Source: Drosophila miranda
Lineage: Eukaryota > Arthropoda > Insecta > Diptera > Drosophilidae
Length of the DNA stretch: 64,000 nt
Assembly (NCBI RefSeq): GCF_003369915.1
Contig: NC_046675.1
Coordinates: 1,674,001-1,738,000 of the forward strand
Reading direction: 5' to 3'
Positions 57,403-64,000 of the stretch are shown here, piece after piece. A model generated the notes under the pieces. It worked only from the letters and a program-made list of their open reading frames with translations, was not told the DNA's origin and did no database searches. The position numbers and the translations under genes are program-made. Position 1 is the stretch's first letter; each line of letters begins with the position of its first letter.

Positions 57403-60400
57403 AAGTATTGCAAAGGTGCGGGCCGAGAAAACGAGTTTTCTACCCGCTTCCATCGCATGGCATGGCATGGCATGGCATCCCATCCATTCCGTTGCGTCGA
57501 GTCATTCCATTCCATTCCGAAAGAGTGATTGAAAGCATGGGGGTAGCAGCTGGTTTTTCGCCACATTTTTAATGGCATGCCTCGGGCCAAGGCCCCGCCG
57601 GAGAGGGGCAGCACCGAGGGAGACAGAGCGAGAGAGAGAGAGTCATGGACCGGACCGAACCGCGAACCGCAACGATCGACTCCGAGCCGAACCAAGCCGA
57701 GCCTAGCCGATGCCGCCCGAGCCGATGCCGAACCGAAAACGAGGCGAAGCCGAACACGATCGCCGTTTGGAGGCGGCCATCATCAGCAAAGTGCCATAAT
57801 TTCTTGCGGAGGGCACCCCGAGCCCCGGTGGGGGGCCAGGGTGAAATATATTATGATGAATGGCTTTCAAGTGGGCCGCAGCCTTCCGTGCGCCCACCCG
57901 TGGCCGTCCCAGCCCTGTCTGCCAGATAGATATGTATGCTTTGGGGTATATGGCTCACTATATATACATCTATGTATGTATGGTATATGTTTACTGCATG
58001 ATTTATGAGGCATTTCGAAAGTAGAGAGCGAGCGAGCGAAGAAGAGGCAGCGCGGGAACGGGGCAGTTGGCCTTTGGAGAAAACTAAGATGAAACTTTCT
58101 TTCGAACGTCAGAGGCATTAAGCAGAAGATGGATCGCCGGATCAACTACGGAGCTGTGGATCCCCCCCATCTGCAGCTGCAGTTTCAGTGGCCCGCCCCC
58201 CAGCAAAGTCCAGGTCCAGGTCCAGGAACAGGTCCTTTTGCCTGTCCCTAGCTTTCGTCTCTCGGCGAGGGGGCATTCATCAATGTCCGTGGCACTTCCG
58301 TTTGAAAATACAGACACAAAGAGGGAAAGGGGGAACGGGGGAAGGGAGAGGGAGAGCCAGCAGCAGCAGCGATGGCTGCATGTAAAACACTCGCCCACCA
58401 ATGCAACAATCTTTATCGAGCACCAACCATAATCAATCAATTGGATTTATGTGCTCCAACTCGAGATAAAACTAATCAATCTTCGCTTTGGGACAGTCAC
58501 TACTATTCGGAGACGACAGAGACGTTGGCTGGCAACAGCAGGCAGCATCCCCAAAGAAGGAAAGAGAGAGAGAGAGATAGAGAGAGAGCTCTGTGCCCCA
58601 AAAGCTGGATACCAGAGCCAAGCTTTATCTTGAAGCACTATTAATTTCCCTTCCGAGAGCAGAAGCTACTGCGATTAATTACACCCAGAGAACAAATTTA
58701 ATATTTACATGGAAATTGTATAAAACAAAGAGTTTATAGCACGAATAACGATGGTATCATCGCATAATTTCGAACGTACGTCAGTTCGAAGTTAGTCTGG
58801 ATACAAACTGCTGGTTGCTCTAGCTCCTAAAGTCTCTAAGAGCTAAGCGTCAAACAGGACGGACGGACAGACTTGGCTCAATCGACTTGGCTTTTGATGC
58901 TGATCAAGAATATATAGACTTTATTAGGTTGAAAACGCTTCGTTCTGGGTGTTACACACGTCCCCAGTCTAATATAAACATATACTCTTATTGAGTATCA
59001 GTTAGTTGTGCTTATCGTTCGAACATTTATTATTGAAAATGCCGCTGCGCAGAAGATCTAATCTTTCCCGAAAAAGCCGTAATTCAGCTAGTATGGCCAG
59101 GCTTCGTGCTTCTCAAACACGAAAGCAGAGAGAGGCAGCCCGTGAAACGACTCGGGCTCAACGTAGACTTCAGGAACAAGATAATATTCGAGGTGAAAGA
59201 CGGGGAAAAGCGGAGGGAAACCCAAACAAGGATGTTTTGAGTTTCATGCTTATCATTTTATCTGGGAGATCCTTGGCATCACCATTGTTTTTTTAGGCTT
59301 TAGGCGCAGCAAAGCGCGGTGTTTGTGTATCAACTCCACCCAAACGGCTCGACGGGTTTTAATGAAATTTTTGTTGTATACTTAGTAGGTATGCGAATAA
59401 GTTATTAACTATTTCTAATCTTCCTACCACCACCCACCATTTATTGGTGGCCCATTTTGTCCGTTGAATGAATAATGCCAGAAACATGCGCAGAAGCAGA
59501 AAGAACCGATGAACGAATCCAACAAGACAACGAAAAAGTGCGTGTGAGCATGTCACAATTGCGTGAATCTCAATCACAAGAGGCACGCGATGAACGAAAT
59601 CAATAATGAAATTTGGAACGGAGACAAGCAAAAGGCTCTCGCATTCGAGTACGAGCCAAATATCGAATATTCCGCTCATCCGAAAGTGCTGATTGGTGCT
59701 ATGGACAGAGAATGTCCACATTGTCATGCCTTCATGTTCAAACAGGGACCAGATGTTGTGTGTTGCAAATCAAGAAAAGTGCAACTTCTTATCTTTTTAT
59801 TGTAATTTTTTCTGACTGTATCCGGTAGTGCCTGGGCAATGCTGTGGACGAGAGCAGATTGTGAGATAATCTCGCTCTCCCTAGAGTTGACTAAATGTAA
59901 TTTCCGGTCATAAATCACAACAAAAGCAGATAAGCCAGAGATAAGGCCTGCAACGTTGTGTAACCACTTTTTCATATAATCTAAATGGATTCTTGGTGAT
60001 CAAAGGTCGAAACTGGAAAGTTTCTGCTGGAAATGTGAAGAGAATTCACAAGAAAACATGACCTGTGCATTACTTGCAAGTTCAGAGGAATTATTGTACT
60101 TGAAAGTATTGAAATGGGGCTATAAATCTATTAATTAACAGAGCCTGTGTTGTGTCGAATCGATAATAAATATCAAGGGTGGCCATAGCTTGATTATTGC
60201 TAAGTGTCGAAAGATATACAAATTATTTAGTAGGTAGGAGTACCCGATCTATCCACCCGTGTAGCCAAGCGTCAGAACTTCTCTACAGGGTTTATCCGTT
60301 TTCCGTTGTAGTTTTATGAGTTTGCTTTCGTATTTACGTAAAATGAATTCAAGGTCTTTTCGAGGAATTTACGAAGTGATTAGATCGGTGACTGCGGTCG

Positions 60401-63400
60401 ATGCGATCGGGTTGCTATGCAAAAGGTACAGAGAAGTCACAGCGATATGCGAAAGGACAGCCAAGGAGCATCTTTCCAGAGAAAGGGAAGCCGATTGGGA
60501 AGCCCTATGCTATCTACTAGCACATCGATGGTGATGTGGTGCTCTTTTATAATCCACAGCGGGAAAAAGGGAATATCCCCGAAACTGTAGACAAATTGGA
60601 AAGGACCATCTGTAGACGATAATCCGTAAACGAAACATATATGTGCCCACTGCTGATGTGATTAAACTCCGAAAAACATTTCCATATCCTTTTTGGACAT
60701 TTTCCCTATAGAAAAAAGTCTTTTTGCACAGAAAAAACGTCTAGAAATTGGCTTTAAATGTAATAAAATTTATTAAGCATAAGAGGGAGGTATTTATTTT
60801 AAGGTACATATTTTTAGCCTGATAATACCCTGAAATAACCAGCCTTATCTGCATGGAAAACGATTAGATTAGATAAGATAGGAACCCACTCCACCGCACT
60901 GCAGTCCAGAGAAAGCGCTGTCCTTACACGGCCTGGAGCTGTGTGCTGCGCGATAAGTGGCAATGATCCTGATTAGAGCTTATCGAGAGAGGGGTTCAGC
61001 CACTGGGCAGATAGCATTGGGGGGCGGGCGGGTGTGTTTATCCAATACGAGTGTAGATTGTGCATTAAAGATCGATTATCTTGTTCCTTTGCAGTCGGAG
61101 TCGAATTCCTCGGCCTCGGCCAAGTTCACGCTGTTCAAGTGCGTGTACTGTGCCCAGCTGCTGGGCTCCAACGACCGTCCGAAGCTGCTGGAGTGCCTCC
61201 ATGTGGCCTGCTCGCAGTGCGTGAGCACAAAGTTCTCGGAGGTGGACCGCTCCCTGCCGCCGCTGATACACTGTCCGGTGTGCGACAACGCCTCCCAGAA
61301 CGAGTTCATCGTGGACAACCAGTTCCTGATCGAGCAGTGCACGGCCGGGGAGAGCGGCGACGGCAGCGGCTCGGAGCTCGGCCAGAAGAGCGTCGCGACC
61401 ATCGTGCAGTGCAGCAGCTGCTCGGACGGGGCAGCGGCCACGTCGTGGTGCGTCGACTGCTCGGAGTACATATGCGACAGCTGTGTGCAGGCGCACCAGC
61501 GCCTCAAGATCACCAAGGACCACACGATCAAGCCGAAGGACGAGGCAAACAACGAGCAGCTGGCCGGCACGGCCGGCGTCGACAAGCTGCACATGTGCCA
61601 GCTGCACACCCAGGAGAAGCTGTCGCTCTTCTGCGAGACCTGCGACAAGCTCACGTGCCGCGACTGCCAGCTGAGCGACCATCGGGATCACAAGTACAAG
61701 TTCGCCCACGAGATCGCCACTGAGTCGCGGCAGGCGCTCTCCACGCTCGTCTCCGAGATCAACTACAAGCGGTTCCTGCTCTCGTCGGCCACCAAGGTGA
61801 TCGACGACCGGCAGCAGCTGATACACGACAAGAAGAAGGACCTCATCAAGGAGATCACCGCCATGGCGGTGAAGATCACCAACACGGTCAACACGCGCGG
61901 CAAGCAGCTGATCATGCGCCTCAACGAGGTCTGCGACAGCAAGCTGAAGGTCCTCGTGGAGAAGAAGGAGACGCTCCAGCTGCTCTCCGACAACACGGAC
62001 CACTGCATCGAGTTCATGCAGAACGCCCTCGACAAGGGCAGCGACTTCGCGATACTCTCCAGCAAAAAGTCGCTGGTGCGGCATCTGCAGAAGCTCAAGT
62101 GCCAGCGGGCGGACATACCCAATCCGGAGATACCCGTGCGCATCCAGGTGCAGCTCAACCAGGTGTCCGACCTGCAGAAGGTCATCTCCCAGCTGGGCAT
62201 CATCATTGTCGATGGCAAGCCGTACCCCCCGTCAGCCTCGCCCAACGGCACGCCCCAGCCGCCGCCGCGACAGCCGCCCAGCCCGAACATGGCGCCGCCC
62301 CTGCGGCCGGGCCTGCCGCCGGGCATGTCCGCCGGCCTCTCGCCCAACGGGCCGCCCGTCAACTTTGGCCCGCAGAACGGTCCCCCGATGTACAGCAGTG
62401 CGGCGGCCCAGCAGCAGTTCAACAATCTGTCGGCGATGAGCAGGTCCTTTCCGGGCGATGGACCAGGTAAGGGTAGGATATGTTTTTGTTTGTTTATTTC
62501 ATTCCCCTTCGGTTCCCGCACCCAGTGCAGTGGTCCGTTCTGTTTTCCCTGAGGGGCAGCTGTTTAAATAATTTCGTTCTTTCCTTTTTCGCAGTTCGCT
62601 TTGGGGGAATGCCGCCGGTGGGCTTGCAGCGACACGGCCAGCCGCACGTAAGCTCCTCCACACATCCGCAGAATATGGGTAGGTGTTTCGGTTGCACATT
62701 GAGGCGCATCTTATTTGATTTATTTCGTTGTTTCTCCTTCGCAGACATCAGCCTGCGGGGCCTGCTGAACAATCAGGCGGCGCAGAGCCCCAATGCCGGG
62801 CACATGGGCTTCAATGGGCCGCCCAGCTATCCGGGCGGGCCGCAGGGCGGTCCCTCGCCAGCCCACCAGCAGATGGGGGGACCGCAGATGCGACCGCATT
62901 TCATGGGTGGCCAGCAGGGTTTCTCGCAGGGCGGCGGCGGCGGTCCCGGAGGCGGGCCCAGGGACAACAATTTCATGAGCAGCAATGCGGCGCGTTTCCA
63001 GTCGCAGTACCAGCGCATGGCGAGCCATGCCCAGCAGGCGGCCGTAGCGGCCATGGCCGGAGCAGGTGGCGGAGGCGGCCAGATACCGTCGCCCGGGTCG
63101 CTGCAGCGCCCACAAATGATGCAGAATCCCATGCAGAATGTAAGCCGCGCCTCGAGGAGAGACCCACCTCCAAACGGAGACTAAAACTGTTCCTTTCCGC
63201 TTCTTGCAGTCGTTGGGGTTTCATGGGAGCCAGGCTGGCTTTAATACCGGCCCACCGCAGACGTCGCCGCAGCTAGGCGGCGGCATGCACAGCCTGGCCA
63301 AGTGGCACATACCGCAGTCCGCGCAGCAGTCGAACAGTGAGTCCCCCAGGAGCTCCCCAGAACCTCCCCAGAACTGTGTATTCATTCCGCGTCTATTTTT

Positions 63401-63901
63401 CAGTGTGCTCTCAGCAGGGTCCCCTTTTGCCGTTCGCCAATGGCCGCCAGACATCGGAAAATTTTAAAATCTCCCTGAAGTCCCCCAACACGCTCAAGAA
63501 CAGCACTCCGCCCAGCTTGGGGTTGGGCGTTCCGGGCATGCCGGGCCTTGGCAATGGTTCGTTGGTCAATGCCGCCGTCCTAGGGCTTGGCCCCGCTGTA
63601 TCGATACTCTCCAACGTCACCTCGACAAATCCAAAGACGCCCAGTCCCAGCACCCATGAGGTGAGTGCCAGCAGGATCGCCCGAAAAGGCTTATGCTAAC
63701 CGGTCTCCGTTTGGTTTTGTTTGCAGAACACCAAGGACTTCACCGAGCCCATTGACAAGGTGCGCGACGACTCCATCAACGATCTGATAGCGACCATCGC
63801 CAAGCTGGACTCGAACGGGGTGCAAGTGTTGCCCGAGGGCCGCACCAAGACCACCTCGCCGCAGGTGCACAGCTCCACGGACCTGTCGAACACGCAGGAA
63901 G
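46565..63901 (+). CDS. bon: bonus, the fly TIF1 (TRIM24/28/33) homologue; 5' part, runs off the right edge
   Basis: Nuclear cofactor of nuclear receptors and chromatin. Visible exons: 46565-46774, 61095-62466, 62595-62678, 62745-63139, 63210-63336, 63404-63660 and 63727-63901, all phase-consistent, giving about 873 residues before the edge. Exon 1 encodes an acidic start MDLDLDHLKNDFLPLIAGIK. Exon 2 holds the TRIM core: C3HC4 RING at about 86-135 (CVYCAQLLG, CLHVACSQC, HCPVCDN), two B-boxes (CSSCSDG, CDSCVQAH; CQLHTQEKLSLFCETC) and a coiled coil. Long Pro/Gly/Met/Gln-rich linkers follow. The PHD finger and bromodomain expected at the C-terminus lie outside the window. The first intron is 14.3 kb. 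Confidence 0.93.
47701..47965. repeat. GT and CA microsatellites in the bonus intron
   Basis: (GT)n at 47701-47715 and (CA)n at about 47950-47965. Confidence 0.85.
48088..48099 (+). repeat. Poly-C run
   Basis: About 12 C in a row within the bonus intron. Confidence 0.85.
48691..48877 (+). repeat. CATA and GTT microsatellites
   Basis: (CATA)n at 48691-48716 and (GTT)n at 48851-48877, separated by a short poly-A at about 48797. Confidence 0.85.
49938..49963 (+). repeat. AT microsatellite
   Basis: (AT)12 or so in the bonus intron. Confidence 0.9.
50209..50255 (+). repeat. CAG/CAGAAG repeat
   Basis: Run of CAGCAGCAG then GCAGAAGCAGAAG-type units in the bonus intron; it explains the long apparent ORFs here. 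Confidence 0.8.
56155..56178 (+). repeat. CATGC pentamer repeat, left arm
   Basis: Four to five CATGC units. Complementary in orientation to the GGCAT repeat at 57455-57478. Confidence 0.85.
57369..57478 (+). repeat. GT microsatellite and GGCAT pentamer repeat
   Basis: (GT)16 at 57369-57400, then four to five GGCAT units at 57455-57478, the inverse of the repeat 1.3 kb upstream. Confidence 0.85.
58990..59815 (+). mobile_element. Helitron remnant (rolling-circle DNA transposon)
   Basis: Two plus-strand coding scraps resemble the N-terminal part of Helitron replicase-helicase proteins. The first, at about 59039-59235, is Arg/Ser/Glu-rich (MPLRRRSNLSRKSRNSASM, RLRASQTRKQREAARETTRA). The second, at about 59590-59790, reads SAHPKVLIGAMDRECPHCHA followed by a CCKSRKV zinc-binding-like stretch. 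Between them lies non-coding sequence with AGCAAAGCGCGGTG and CAAACGGCTCGACGGGTTTT, words I associate with non-autonomous insect Helitron copies, so a second copy may be nested. The rest of the helicase and clear termini are missing, and the frames are not continuous, so the element is long dead. Confidence 0.68.
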
Positions 63902-64000
63902 GTAGGCTCTGAGTTCTTTATTTCCGAGGAATTACCGATGGTACTGCTTTTCATGGTGTATGGGTGTTCTTGTCTTGGCATAAGGATTTTTTCTGTGCTC
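63902..64000 (+). other. Start of the next bonus intron
   Basis: GTAGGC donor at 63902, then intron sequence to the window edge. Confidence 0.7.

Larger units (their letters stand above)
46775..61094 (+). other. First intron of bonus (14.3 kb)
   Basis: No nested protein gene is supported. It contains many simple repeats (GT, CA, AT, GTT, CATA, CAG), GAGA clusters near 49550-49630 and 58560-58590, CG-rich stretches near 57600-57900 and a Helitron remnant at about 59000-59810. ORFs here are mostly translations of simple repeats. The size and GAGA content would suit enhancers, but no specific site is identified. Confidence 0.6.

Noticed and set aside
59039-59296. Basic Arg-rich ORF as a host nuclear protein
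   Set aside because: The sequence pattern is that of Helitron N-terminal proteins and it is not spliced to anything.
61065-62084. 339-codon minus-strand ORF
   Set aside because: Antisense shadow of bonus exon 2, caused by its GC-rich codons.

Overview
This is nuclear DNA from a Drosophila species. Every recognisable protein is a close match to a fly gene: bonus, Septin 2, nicastrin, Elongin B, TFAM, Lon and the CG5412-type OVCA2 esterase. The genes have short GT-AG introns. The promoters carry fly core elements, namely DRE (TATCGATA), Ohler motif 1 (YGGTCACACTR, bound by M1BP) and Ohler motif 6 (KTYRGTATWTTT). The non-coding DNA is rich in microsatellites. An obscura-group species is my best guess, but that is inference; as far as I recall most of these genes lie on Muller element E (arm 3R of D. 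melanogaster).

Layout. 1-4.3 kb: nicastrin (5' part only), Nip7 and the mitochondrial dephospho-CoA carrier, all on the minus strand. 7.4-10.8 kb: mitochondrial Lon (minus). 11.7-12.9 kb: a MADF/BESS protein (plus). 13.1-14.7 kb: two small single-pass membrane proteins (minus). 14.8-16.1 kb: an intronless class III CoA-transferase of the SUGCT type (minus). 19.0-25.6 kb: a FAAH2-like amidase with a 4.9-kb first intron (plus). 28.5-30.7 kb: divergent TFAM (minus) and OVCA2-type esterase (plus). 31.4-34.1 kb: Elongin B (minus) and SRP14 (plus). 34.2-35.0 kb: an uncharacterised 206-aa protein that may be PSMG1-like (minus). 36.4-38.9 kb: a signal-peptide, Thr-rich-stalk, single-pass glycoprotein (minus). 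39.6-41.3 kb: Septin 2 (minus), divergent from SRP72 (plus, 41.8-43.9 kb). 44.0-45.3 kb: Pus1 (minus). 46.6 kb to the end: the 5' two-thirds of bonus (plus), with a 14.3-kb first intron that holds a Helitron remnant and many simple repeats.

Most genes are housekeeping genes for mitochondria (Lon, TFAM, CoA carrier, CoA-transferase), translation and targeting (Nip7, Pus1, SRP14, SRP72) or cell architecture (Sep2). No operon-like logic is implied, but several share one promoter architecture.

The most interesting signal is a dispersed repeat family. Each copy carries arrays of Ohler motif 6 (seen as GGTATATTTT or its complement), usually followed by motif 1 (GGTCACACTG). Copies lie upstream of Lon, Elongin B, the 206-aa gene, Sep2/Srp72 (as a head-to-head inverted pair) and probably the CoA carrier, always oriented toward the gene they precede. 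The sequence similarity runs well beyond the motifs, for 150-350 bp. This suggests that complete promoter modules have been copied around the genome rather than motifs arising independently. Exon boundaries given below come from reading splice signals and frame by eye; no alignment, RNA evidence or database was available.
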